DNA from: Rhineura floridana
Taxonomy: Eukaryota; Chordata; Lepidosauria; Squamata; Rhineuridae
Length of the DNA: 64,000 nucleotides
Direction of reading: 5' to 3'
Assembly (NCBI RefSeq): GCF_030035675.1
Contig: NC_084489.1
Location: 81,334,270-81,398,269 of the forward strand
Within the stretch, counting starts at the first letter, position 1. Each line of letters opens with the position of its first letter. Of the stretch, positions 10,311 through 58,300 are shown piece by piece. A program made the translations under genes and the position numbers. The notes below the pieces were generated by a model, which saw only the letters and a list, made by a program, of their open reading frames with translations, did no database searches and had not been told where the DNA came from.

Positions 10311-11024
10311 CGGGGGTGCCAGGTAGGCACCCTTTAAAGCCCCTGTTGAAGCTGCCCCCAGTATCTTTGAATGGGTGTATGAACCTAATTCTTTCCATAA
10401 TATTCCTACCTCCGGTCACAAAGTTCCTGTTAAAGAAGTAATGTCCAGGAACGTATCTACTCTGTTAACTGAGGCATTACTGTACTTTTTCTATTTTTAT
10501 TTCCCTCTGACCTCGCTGTTTACAAACCTTGTTACAATACCTGTTAACTTTGGATAGCAGTTCATGCATGTGATGCTGTAGTTCATGAAGGATTATGCTA
10601 GAGTAACTAGTCAAGTCGGGATTGGCAACCTGTTTGGGCCCATGGGCAGCACATATGCAAACTGGATAATCTGTTGTGGGCAGCCCACAACCAATTATAT
10701 TGGATACGGAAGAATTCTGCCAAGCCAAACTGCAACTGGGGTGGTGTGGGTGGTGGGGGATGCATCCCTGTGGGGTCAGCAAAGGCCTCTGTGGGCACAT
10801 GCATGCCCATGGGTGCCATGTTGGTGACCCTTGGATTAAGATGCCACGAGGCTGCCTCCTCTCCTTGCACCCCCCCACACATTGGGCTCCTTTCTACTAC
10901 ACTGTCAGCAAATCAAGGCCAATAATTTGGGGGTGCATTTGGCAGGGAAACTTCAGTGAATAGTCTATATTGGGGGGTATGCATTAGCTACTCTGAAGCT
11001 GGGCGATAAATACACAAAAATAAA
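10311..11024. other. Intergenic, nothing recognised
   Basis: Overlapping open frames on both strands (10477-10963) reflect GC-rich composition and resemble no known protein. No repeat family recognised. Confidence 0.45.
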
Positions 11025-11678
11025 GGGTAGTATTCAACACTTAGTCCTACTCAAAGCAGAGCCACTGAAGTTAATAGACATGGATAACTTAGCCTAATTC
11101 ATTTCAATGGGCCCAGGAGTGTAGCTATCCAGGATCTAGGGGGAGGTCTTAGACCCCTTACTTTTTTGGGAGACAGGTCCCAGCAGGATCCCTACGTCTC
11201 CAGCATCCTATGAGCCAATCAGCATGAAATGGGAGTGTGTTTAGCCACTAAGAGTCTAGCTTGCTTCCTTGTCCTTTCCTGTTGATTGGAGCCAAGGAGT
11301 TCTTATTGCTTCCTACTTCAAAAAGCTACAATATGGAGAGGGAGAATTCTATAATTGCGGGAGACAGTGAATCCTGACGTACCATCCCATCTACATCATC
11401 AAGCACTTTGTAGCTGTAGGAAATAAATGTGCAGACACTGAATTCAGTAATTCAAGCAATATCTCTTTACAGTGAGAAAGGAGAGTCAAATGGTGACAGT
11501 GGTACAGAAGCAGAAAGCAGTACAGTATTCAAGCGCAGCTAGATTATTCTGATTTTAGAAGGTTGTTTAATCTTAGAAGGGGGTGTGGCTGCAACTACTA
11601 TGAAGGGATCCTACATCTCTGAAATTTCCATTACACTACTGAATGGGCCTAATCTGAGGATTTAGTTGAATACTGCCC
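11025..11678. repeat. Palindromic short element split by a hAT insertion
   Basis: The ends are inverted copies: GGGTAGTATTCAAC at 11025-11038 against the inverse at 11665-11678 (13 of 14). After removing the insertion at 11114-11641 and one target copy the element is about 118 bp. The interior carries the CCTACTC…CATTTCAATGGGCC text of the dispersed CCATTGA/GAGTA family. Confidence 0.75.
11114..11641. mobile_element. hAT-type non-autonomous element with 8-bp target duplication
   Basis: A 528-bp insertion starting CAGGAGTGTAGC and ending with its partial inverse, TTACACTACTG. Both flanks are AATGGGCC (11106-11113, 11642-11649), a perfect 8-bp duplication. No transposase reading frame. Family unknown to me. 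Confidence 0.85.
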
Positions 11679-12048
11679 AGATATGTTAAGTGTGCAAGTG
11701 CCCTGCAAGTTTTGTGGTGAATCCATAAAGAAAGCAACAATGTACAGGTGATTAAACATAAAGAGTAGGAGCCGGTCTTAAGCCTGTGTCAAGGACAATA
11801 AGGAAGGGAATATGGGCAAACATGGGAAGGAGCTTTAGACAAGGCACCACAAGGACGAGAATTCTGACTAAAACAACACATAACCGAAACAAAACACCAC
11901 AGAACGAGCGTTGTTAACGTTGCGCAAGTGCGCGCCCTTTTTCCATCTCGGCGAGGAGAAACGGAAGGAAAAGGAACAGCACGTGCAGAGCTTCCAACTG
12001 TCACATCTCCCTCCTCAGTCTAATAAGACTAGCTCCTCCCTCCACAAA

Positions 12049-12058
12049 TCTCGCGAGA
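12049..12058. promoter_or_regulatory. BANP-type TCTCGCGAGA palindrome
   Basis: A perfect 10-bp TCTCGCGAGA, the motif bound by BANP when unmethylated at CpG-island promoters. Lies 268 bp upstream of the start codon. Confidence 0.75.
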
Positions 12059-12123
12059 CAAACATAAATATCTCCCTCTCGGCCGGTTCGCCGCCAGCGT
12101 GGGAGGGCTGCTTCACAATAACG

Positions 12124-12137
12124 GCTGCCATAGCAAC
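12124..12137. promoter_or_regulatory. RFX X-box-like site
   Basis: GCTGCCATAGCAAC has the RFX half-sites separated by two bases; one base departs from the GTTGCC half-site. Confidence 0.55.
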
Positions 12138-12266
12138 CGCGCAAGCCACGCCTCTTCCCCTACCGTCCTTCATCCTTTCCCTTCCCATGACTGGCCTCCG
12201 CCGTCCCCACCTTGCCGGATATTTGAAAGGGGTGCGGCGGCAGTAATAGCAGCCGCCTGAGGCGGG

Positions 12267-12274
12267 ACTTCCGG
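12267..12274 (-). promoter_or_regulatory. ETS-family site
   Basis: ACTTCCGG, the inverse of CCGGAAGT, the ETS/GABPA consensus, about 50 bp upstream of the start codon. Confidence 0.6.
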
Positions 12275-12325
12275 ACTCCCTTAAACCTCCCCCTCGGACG
12301 TGACGACAGAGTGTCAACATGCAAG

Positions 12326-48490
<36,165 letters not shown>

Positions 48491-48640
48491 GCCATGTGGC
48501 GGACCCAACTGCTCATGAACTGACTTGAGCTTCCTGTACTGGTTCCAGCTGTAATGCTCTAGAAGCCATCTGAAACCCTTAGATCTGACACTTCTTCTAG
48601 TGCCTCAGTGTGGACAGAATCTACTTGAAATGATGTGACT

Positions 48641-48646
48641 AATAAA
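48641..48646 (+). terminator. Proximal poly(A) signal
   Basis: AATAAA 151 nt after the stop codon; could give a short 3' UTR form. Confidence 0.45.
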
Positions 48647-50652
48647 TCTGTGATATAGACGAATCTCTATGACCTAAATGAAAGTCTGTCCTTATCAAGG
48701 TACAAGTGGGAGTGACATGAGAAGCCTGTGAATGGTTCCCATTTCTGAGGTGTACAGCGACCAGATGGTCCAGGGCAGGTGTCTGGGGGGTTCTTATTTT
48801 AGTTTTTATTCCCAAGGTTTATCATACCTTCATCTGCTCAAGCTTAATAGGAAAATGGTTTCTCGGCCCTGTTGCTAACTCATTCTCCGTGTAAAAACTG
48901 CATGTGCTGTACTTTGTTAATACATTCCATGTATACAGTGCATACTTTTCATGAAGAGTACATTTTGGCCACTTCTCAGGAAAGATCTCCTAGAGAAGAA
49001 AAATCTGTTGTACAGTTGAGTCTCTATAATATAAGCCAAAGGGGTGAACTCCCTTAGACTTGTTGATTGTCTTTCAGCTGTGATCTTGTAGGAAACCATT
49101 TTGGTACTTGGAACAAAAATACATAGATTGTATGATTACAGGGTCAGTACAGTGGTGCAGTGCATCATAATGGAAAATTTCAACAACTTTCAGTAGAGTT
49201 TTAAAATGTAACTTCTGTAGTCCATTTTACCCCTTAAAGTGGTGCATTGATCACAATTCCAAGTATTTGTGCTAGACATTTTAACATATTGGCATATTCT
49301 AGAAAACTGTAGTAACAATACCATTGTCATGATAGGGGGGAAAACGGCTTCCAGATTTTCCTCCAATGGTTTTTATATGCATTTTTGGAAGTTTTTGTTG
49401 ATGTTGCAAGCTGTATACAGCTTAGCTGTTCTTTTCCATTTCTAAAAACATTTTACAGCTTTTTCATATTCTCATACTCTTGTAAAGTCTAACTTATTTG
49501 GGGGGAGGTAGGGAAATTCTGGGCAAGAAAATTGAGTCTGAATTCAAAGTTTAACTGGAAAACATCCCAGTGACAAAATACTGTAAAATGGTTTTTATTT
49601 GAAACAGAAGCACAAGTGCCTTTTTAAGGGCAGTATGGTAAGGATAGGTTCCACCTCCAAACAGATGAGTATTCCTTTCTTCCTTCCTGGATAGTGGCAG
49701 CTGAATGTAGAGCTATGGTCTGCAAAGCATCTTGCTTATGAGTCATTGTTGGGAGATAACTGGTAAGCCCCAATTCCTGCATTGTATTGGCAGCACGGGA
49801 TCTGCTTAAGTAATTGAGCATCAGGTGGGATACTGTGAATACTTCCCGTAGTGCAGATGCCGTACTCTGGCAGCTAGTAGTAGTATTAGTTATATACTGC
49901 TTACATGCTGTTATAAAAGTTGTCCACAAACTTGTGTTGCGTGAACCACCACCAAAAGGAAAATATTCGGAGTCTGATACTTATGAGTCATTAGACTCCT
50001 TTTTCAGGTGTGTCAAGGAATAGTGGTCTTCATACAGTAGTGTGAAAATATGCAACATGACAATACCTTTTGGATAGTTTCCTCTTAATTTTTATCTTAG
50101 GGTGGCAAGTACCCATGCAATGCTTGTTTTATACACATCAGATTGTCAAAGTGACTGTCATGCTACAAAAGTAAGATTTGGATTATCCCTAAATCGTTAG
50201 CTACTTGTCCTCCAGATGACATGAAGCACTACTCTAAACAAGTTCTGCTTCAGAATTAAGCTTGCATGTGCCTTTCCCATCTTGGCATCATAATCCATTT
50301 GTAAATCCCATTTGTGTACGGCAATCTAGTCTGCCACATCTGTGCTACACTGCATACTTTAGTGAAGTTGGTTAAACTGAACTGTAAATTTGTCCCGAAT
50401 TGAATTTATTAATATTGGAGGGGAGAGCTTTGTTCATATAGATTTAATTCTGAATTTTGTGCTCTCCTTCATGTCTTTGTTGAAAGTTAACTTTAACTCT
50501 CCCCTATCCCCCTCCCTTTTTGTGTGTGTTTTAAAAATCCAGCCAAGATTCTAAACTTGATTTTCTACAATCCCAGCAATGTAGTTTCAGGAAAGATTGA
50601 CAGAGGGCCTGCAATGCCAAAAGGATGAACATGTACTGAACAATTGTATAGA

Positions 50653-50658
50653 AATAAA
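50653..50658 (+). terminator. Distal poly(A) signal
   Basis: AATAAA followed by a T-rich run and a GGTTGTGATCTTGTCTG GU-rich segment. The resulting 3' UTR of about 2.2 kb is close to the human one as I recall it. Confidence 0.6.
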
Positions 50659-50700
50659 CTTTAGCTAACATTTCTAAGTAGCTTTGGTCATTTTTTTTAA

Positions 50701-50889
50701 AAAAAGGTTGTGATCTTGTCTGAAAACTTTGGAAGCTCTTTCAAATTCCTGATGCGAAAAGCAAGGTACAGTACAACTCTGTGGACCTTAGCACACAAGT
50801 ACCGACTTGTAGACTGCATTGCCAGCTTCATGTGCAAGAAGTTTATCAGGTATGTATGTACATCCATATTTAAGAGTGTCTCAGCTTAG
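50701..50889 (+). other. Orphan open frame with strong splice donor
   Basis: A 62-codon stop-free frame just after the distal poly(A) signal reads VVILSENFGSSFKFLMRKAR, YSTTLWTLAHKYRLVDCIAS, FMCKKFIR, then crosses an AG|GTATGT donor at about 50866. A T-run followed by A7G precedes it, with a CTAAC branch-like site upstream. I do not recognise the peptide. Could be an exon remnant, an alternative WDR48 end, or chance. Confidence 0.3.
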
Positions 50890-50934
50890 TCCTCAAATCA
50901 GGCTACCTCATTAGGTTCCGTCCTGCTTCCTTCA

Positions 50935-51085
50935 ATTGTAGTTTGGTGGTAGACCACCAGCTTTGCATGCAGGTCAGGTCTCTCCCATCTCCAAGGACTC
51001 AGGAGAGCTGCTGCCATTCTGTATAGATAAATATTGAGCTAGATAAATCAAAAGTATGATTTGGTATAACGCAGCGTCCAATAAT
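50935..51085 (+). mobile_element. tRNA-Ala-derived SINE fragment
   Basis: TTTGGTGGTAGACCACC, CTTTGCATGCAGGTC, GAGAGCTGCTGCCATTC and TATTGAGCTAGAT, matching 13372 and 18475. Confidence 0.75.
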
Positions 51086-51109
51086 TATTTGATGAAGCAT
51101 GGCAGCTGG

Positions 51110-51262
51110 TTCCAGACAGGCCAGTAGAGGGGGCCTTGCTGGCTAAACACTTTCTGCTGGAACTAGATGGAATGGCTGTGGCTGGACGTAATTTGTATGT
51201 CGCCTAGAGTGGCTGTTAACACGGCCAGATAGGCAACTTAGAAATAAAATATTATTATTATT
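51110..51262 (+). mobile_element. L2-like LINE 3' tail
   Basis: GTATGTCGCCTAGAGTGGC, CGGCCAGATAGGCAAC and AAATAAAATATT with (ATT)n. Confidence 0.6.
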
Positions 51263-54200
51263 ATTAATATATGACTACTGGTGGATCACATGCAGAATGC
51301 ATAAGCATTCATTCCTACTGCCACAGAAAATTCATTGATGTGGGGCCTTAGATGCATTCCTGTACCCTGATGCATGTATACAGTCTAAAACGCCCATTGC
51401 AATACCTTCCATACTAGATGCAATTCCTGTTCACCTTAAATCATTGAGAACTGGACCCTTACTGTGTGAAATACTCAAGTCTGCAAGGCCTGTGAAGCAG
51501 AAAACTCCCATGTAAGTTCTTCCTGGTTCTGTTCCCAAGCGAACTATATTTGCCTAGGTGCCCAAAACTCTGAAACCGTTAAGTACAAGATTTAAGTTAC
51601 TCGAGAAGCTAGTGAATAAGCAGGACCAAATTGGAAACTTAACTTCTGCAGATAGTACTTTAAACAAGTTTGTGTTTCAGAATCCACGTTGGTTTTAATG
51701 CTGTTTGATGCAAGTTAGTCTTGGCAGTTCTGAGATCTTAGTCCTAGAAAAAGAACACAGAAAATTCCTACGTTGCCTTCCACCTTTTATGTTATCTAAT
51801 ACAAGTACACAACCGCATACAAAATCCTAGTTAGCAGATACTATGAATCCACACAATGGATCACTCGTAAATAGTATTACAACAGTGAGTGCCCCAAGCT
51901 TCTGTAGGTAATGGCTTCCAGTTTCTTAGTAGAAAGTTATTTGTCAAGTTCCTACTTGAATGGATGTTCATCACTAGTCTTTCCAAAATAATTATATTAG
52001 CTACAGTTCAAAATTGCTATATCATCCTTCATAGAAAGCTGCTTCCTAAAAATACATGTTCTCTGCTTGATAACATGGTATTGCAAATTTTAAGCAAGAT
52101 TGTACATGTACCACTTGTCACTAAGTGGAGTTTTGACATATTTATTAATAAAAATGTTCTGTGTGTAACAGAAAACTAAGCAGTTTACAGAAATACAAGC
52201 ATTCAATAATTTCCTTAAATTATATAAAACTATCAAAATAAAATCGATTTTTACACAAACTGAAATTCTGGCTTCACTCCATAAGCCTCAGGAACCTTTT
52301 TGTCAGTTTATAACTGTGTGCCATCACTCCCTTATTTACCAGTGATCAGCTATGAAGATTCGTTGTACGTATTGTTAATTGGGATTTTATACGCGATTAT
52401 ATACTTGTGTTAGGTAATATACAGATACCATTTGGATATACTGGATTGGGTCTCTTATAGTTTATAAAAAGAAACATTAAAGCACACCTCTGTGAGCTTC
52501 TAGGACTTGCGGAAGGTTCTTTAATATTTCTTCATCATGGTCAATGACCAGCATTCCTACAGAAAGTCAAGGACAAGGGTGGCTAACCTGCAGGCCCTCT
52601 GCCCCAATTTTGTCAGCAGCAGCAATTTTTAAAAACATTTTTCTGACTTTTCCACATTGTACATAAACTAGTGCAAAATAGTAACATTCTGTGCCCAAAA
52701 CATTGCCTTCCTGTCTCTTCCATGCTGCAAGCTCTCAGCAGCTTTTATTCTGCTGTTGTTGCTGGAGAGATCCAGTCACTTCTGCCAACAGCCTAAGTGT
52801 GACACTCCTAGTCAGATGCAAGCAGCCCAAAAGCAACTGCACAATAAAAAATTCCTGTGAACATCCATGGAGAAATATTTGGCTTAGCACAAACAAGTTA
52901 ATGAAGTGGAAATTAATGAGTAAGAGTAGGGTGGAAAGTAAATAATAAGCACATTAACTGGCATAGAAGTGAAAATTAATATGGTATGGGAATAATGGAA
53001 TGAGTTTAATAAGAGACAATGGGAGATGGGTGGGAGTGTTGACTTTGGCCATGTTCACTTTGGCAACTGATCTCTGGGTCAATGTGGCCTATAGGCTGAA
53101 AAGGGGTAGCCACCCCTGGTTTAGGGCAGAGAGAATATAACCTTATGGAGAAGCCACATCTAACTTCACACTGACTGAAGGCAAGAATTGTGTTGCTGCC
53201 ATTCATCCCGGGGGGGGGGGGAGATGTGGCTGTCTAATCACAGTCCTGCTCCATTGTTTTCTAGGCTGTTAAACCTCTCCCTGTTCTATTTAGCAGTAAT
53301 GTACTTGGGAAAGTGCTTATGCTATGCTATTAAACTTGGAAGGAACAGAGGTTTTGCAATACCAGAAATGTGGTAGCATCCTGAAAAAATGGCATTCAGA
53401 CCATTGACTGCATGGTGCATCTGCAAGAGCACCTTTCTAATTGCACCTTGGGCATGGTATTCATTTAACACAAATAAATGGTGATTGACTAGTAACCTTG
53501 ATCAAATGTTCAACAGGAATGTTTCTCTTAAAGAACAAGGGTTGCTTACATAAAAAGCTATCTGAAAGCAGACTATTTGAAAAGTACTTTGCCTACACGA
53601 GTGGTATGTTAAAATCTAGGTTGTATAAATAAACCAGTTTTAATAGAAAAATGTATAATGGCTTATATAGTATAATATTCCTGTTAAATTCAAGGGTTAC
53701 TAATGGTTCTAAGGCTACTACTGTTAAGATACTGAAGTTGAACTACCATAGTTCATCGGTATATGAATGATTAGTTGAATGCACACTTGCCTGGAGTGGA
53801 AGCTGCCTGGTATTACTGAGTATGCCAAGAGTACTAGCACAGTTCTAGAAAGTCTATCCAATATATGACTGGGCCTTCAACAACCTCTAAGCACTATTTT
53901 CCAAAAATGGTTTTTCTTATCTTCAAGAAATAAAATCAGTGAATCAAAAAACATTTTGGAAGATACAATTCAACACAGCCACTGTAATCAATTATTTCTA
54001 CTATTCATATTGAACAAAGCCATGTTAACGTTTAGCAGGGCCAGAGCTTAGAGAGGAACCAACCTCCATATGATGTTGGCTTATTTGTTGAAGTCAACAG
54101 CTACCTTTCATCAAAACACACTTAATATGCAAGCAACAGAAGTTAAAATCTCATTAACTTATTTTTACCCATACATACATATTTAGGATCACAGCCTTTA

Positions 54201-55110
54201 ATTTACAAAGGTTGAAAAGAAAGATTTCAGCAACATCTAATTCCAAGTCTAAAACTACATTGCTCAAGTATTTTCACCTTGAAACGACTTTTTCAAGGCC
54301 TTCCCATCAGTTACAAGATTGTTTCAGTAACAAGTAAGGTATCCAAAAGAATAAAATAGTTTCAGTTCAAACTCTTGTTACAGCAGAATGTTTCCTTCCT
54401 TCTTTGGCATATATGTACAGTGGTCAGGTCTGTGTATGCTTCCACATCTCCCAGAAACTACAAATGTGCCACAGAGTGGAGAGGATATCACATCTCACTT
54501 GGATCTGCCTGGGAGGGAGCTATGAGTTCAAGGCAGCCCTTCTGCAGACAAGCACTGTGACTCTGGGGAAGGGGAAGCTGGGTTATAGCCTTGGAATTTG
54601 AAAAGCAAATTAAACATACTATTTTTATCATGAGTCAGCATTTTCTACATTGGCGTTAAAATGGGTCAGGTTAGAAAGTTATTTAGAAAACACTGAAATG
54701 AAATGATGTGAGATGAAAAATAAAATCAGTGAACAATGGTCACAATTAAAACTGAAACCCAGAAAGGGTTAAAAAGCTCTACTAAAAATCAAACTGGTGT
54801 GCTATTAGCTGCACTTTTTTGCAACAATCTTGCTTAACAGTTTAGGATATAGAGATTAACAGTTCCTAGAAGTTAGCATTTTTAAAAAGAACTTATTCCA
54901 TATCAAATTGCTAGTGTTATTGCTGAGCAGGAGTTACACAAATGTCCAAACCCATCAAACAATGAGAGACTGTCTAGATGCTCCTGGACACAGTTTAAAT
55001 TCTTACACTTGCTGTAATACAGCAACAGAATGGATGTTTCTGGGCATTAAAGGCATATTTTCTAGTATTAATATCCTTAGAGCACATGACAAGTGGTGTC
55101 ATTTCTGAAC
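51263..55110. other. WDR48-GORASP1 intergenic region and GORASP1 3' UTR
   Basis: Nearly free of recognisable transposons. The part adjoining 55110 must be the GORASP1 3' UTR (minus strand). A minus-strand AATAAA appears as TTTATT at about 52139 and 52743, but I cannot choose between them. A (G)n run lies at 53209-53221. Open frames such as 51889-52179 are AT-rich and unrecognised. Confidence 0.5.
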
Positions 55111-55382
55111 CTAGTTCTGTTCACTTTCTTCCATCAGAGTCTGGGCATTTTCATCCTCATTGTCAGGATGTAACACTTCGGGCATTACAAATTCAGTTCT
55201 ATCTGAAAGCAGAACAGTTTCTTGAGCACCGGCATCAGCATTAGATGTTACATTTACAGAGATATCCATAGGAGGGGATGGTAGAGGAGAAACTGAAGGC
55301 ATCACTTCATTCAACTCTGGCTGAGGACTCAAGCCCTCTACATAAGATGTTGAATCTTCAGAGACTGGAATAGAGGTCTGGT
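55111..55382 (-). CDS. GORASP1: GORASP1 terminal coding exon
   Basis: Completes D, then [40 protein letters not shown]…MEESEQN and TAG. Ser/Pro- and acid-rich regulatory tail. Acceptor TTTTTCAG. Confidence 0.93.
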
Positions 55383-58300
55383 CTGAAAAACAGAAGTTAA
55401 AAATCTAGTTACAGCAAAAGTGATGCCTATAATTCTCACAACACTAGTCCCCTACAGATGACTGAGGAAAGCAACATGAACTCAAACTATGTGTTCTCCA
55501 GAATTAACCTTGCGAAATTATGAGCAAACATGCTTGCCCTACTTATCAGATTTCAACTCGCTTATTTAAAGTAGGGAGGCAGATCAGGATCTACTAGTAG
55601 ACTGCCATGTGACTTGTAGATCTGCAAGGGTTTCCAACTCCCAATTAACTATATAACAAAATGAATGTTTCCAGCTAAATTAGGCTGCTGAAATGAAAAA
55701 AAGCTAGCCAAGAGTGTCCTTTTTTCTGAAAGAATGTTGTGCTCAATTCAGTTCTGGCATGGAAAATTAATTCCTAGGCTCAGAATGTGTTCAGAAGCAA
55801 CCTGTTCTTTAATTCTAGCTGTATGTCCTTTATGCCTGGCTGTGGTTGGTACATTTTGAAGTTAATGAAGTAAAAAAAAATCCGATAAGCCTGACGTTTG
55901 CCCACCATGGCCAAATGAGTAACACATCTCCCCCTCCCAACCCAGTATTATGAAGCTGGTGGCAGGAAATCTCCAAAAGCAGGTATCTGGGATAGGGACA
56001 CACACTTTATTACATTTATATCCCACCTTCCCTCTCTGGGTGCATGGTTCTTCTCCCTCCCCATTTTATCCCCACAATAACGCTGTGAGGCAAGTTAGGT
56101 TGAGAGACTGTGAAGGCCCAAGGTCACCCAGCAAACTTAATGGCACAGTGAGGATTTGAACCCAGGTCTCCCAGGTTGTAGTCCAACACATTAACCCCTA
56201 CACCACACTCTTTGGTTGCCAGGTCATTTTGCACCTCAGCTATTCTCATAGGCAGAGTGTCTCACTAGTGCATGAGGATTATTAAAATGGCCAGTGTACT
56301 TTACACATAACTTTATGGACAATTGTGACTCACAACACAAAAAACTAGTATAATTCCCCAAAGATTGGGGGGGGGGAGGAGAAGAAAGAAACAGCACATG
56401 TCTCCCTACTGTTATCAACTGCCTCAAAAAGAGCCGACCCGGGTACTTTTGCTTGCCAGGTTTGTTTGTTTGTTTGTTTATTTATTTATTTTCATTTCTA
56501 AACCGCCCATAGCTAATAGCTCTCTGGGCGGTGTACAAAACAAGATTAAAATACAATATTAGAATAAAATCAATAATAAAGAGCAACAAAATTAAACTAA
56601 AACATTAAACATAAAAACATTGAACATTAAAATGCCTGGGAGTATAACCAGGTCTTAACCTGGCGCCTAAAAGAAAGAACCGTAGGCGCCAGGCGTATCT
56701 CCTCCGGTAAGCTGTTCCACAGTTCGGGGGCCACCACAGAAAAGGCCCTAGATCTAGTAACAATCCTCCGGGCATCCTGGTGAGTTGGTACCCGGAGGAG
56801 GGCCTTGGATACTGAACGAAGTGAGCGGGTAGGTTCATAGCGGGAGAGGCGTTCCACAAGGTATTGCGGTCCCACACCATGTAAGGCTTTATAGGTCAAA
56901 ACCAGCACCTTGAATCTGGCTCGGAAACAAATAGGTAGCCAGTGCAAGCGAGCCAGGACAGGTGTTATATGCGCAGACCGATTGGTCCTCGTCAACAGCC
57001 TGGCTGCCGCATTTTGCACTAGCTGAAGCTGCCAAACAGTCTTCAAGGGCAGCCCAACGTAGAGCGCATTACAGTAATCCAGTCTAGAAGTTACCAGAGC
57101 GTGAACAACTGAGGCAAGATCATCACTGTCCAGATAGGGGCGTAGTTGGGCTACTAAGCAAAGAAGGTAGAACGCGTTCCGTGCCACCGAGGCCACTTGA
57201 GCCTCAAGCGACAAGGAAGGGTCAAAAAGGACCCCCAAACTACGAACCTGTTCCTTCAAGGGGAGTGTAACCCCATCTAGAACAGGAGAAACATCCACCA
57301 TCTGGGCAGGGAAAGAGCTCACTAACAGTGTCTCAGTCTTGTCTGGATTGAGTTTCAATTTATTAGCTCTCATCCAGTCCATTATCGCGGTCAGGCAACG
57401 GTTCAGCACATCAACAGCCTCACCTGAAGAAGGTGAAAAGGAGAAGTAGAGCTGCGTGTCATCAGCGTACTGATGGCAACGCACTCCAAAACTCCTGATG
57501 ACCGCACCCAGAGGCTGCATGTAGATGTTAAAAAGCAAGGGGGACAAAACTGACCCCTGAGGGACTCCACAATGGAGAGTCCAGGGTGTCGAGCAATGTT
57601 CCCCAAGCACTACCTTCTGGCGACGATCCGCTAAGTAGGAGCGGAGCCACTGCCAAGCAGTGCCCCCAACTCCGCGAGCCTCCCCAGAAGGATACCATGG
57701 TCGATGGTATCAAACGCCGCTGAGAGATCAAGGAGAATCAACAGAGTCACACTCCCCCTGTCCCTCTCCCGACAAAGGTCATCATACAGGGCGACCAAGG
57801 CTGTTTCAGTGCCAAAACCGGACCTAAAACCGGATTGAAACGGATCCAGATTTCATCCAAGAGCGTGGGTTGTGTCCTGCTGGTTTGCAAACACGACTAG
57901 GAGAAAAACATCCTTCCACGCCCTTGCTGTTCATTTCAACAAGCTGCTATTAACATGTTGGTTGTTTTAGTAGCCGTGTTAATCTGTTCCTTGCAAAAAT
58001 AAGAATCTTATGCCATGCTCAAGCCAACAAGTTAGTTGGCATAAGCTTTCAGACAGTCTCCATCATCAGATGCATGAAGAGAGGTGTATAGAGAGAAAAG
58101 ATAGGGCGTGAAGAGCAGGATCAAACGGTTGTGATTTATTTAATTTATATATATATATATATATTGCCCCATAGCCAAAGCTCTAACAAGTACAGTCTGA
58201 CAGGAGCTTACACATATGCAACATAAGCACTGTAGCCATTCAGAATAGCTGTAACTGGAGATATTAACCAGTGTAAGATGATTATATGTTAGATAACACC

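Larger units (their letters stand above)
48491..50680 (+). other. WDR48: WDR48 3' UTR
   Basis: No recognised transposon over about 2.2 kb, unlike the introns, consistent with a selected UTR. Two AATAAA hexamers (48641, 50653) delimit short and long forms. Confidence 0.7.

Noticed and set aside
10477-10963. Cluster of overlapping open frames on both strands
   Set aside because: Several mutually overlapping frames with no motif, no splice sites and no codon preference.
12015-12320. Minus-strand open frame of 101 codons over the promoter
   Set aside because: GC-rich island shadow with no family motif. A divergent promoter cannot be excluded, but the frame itself is not supported.
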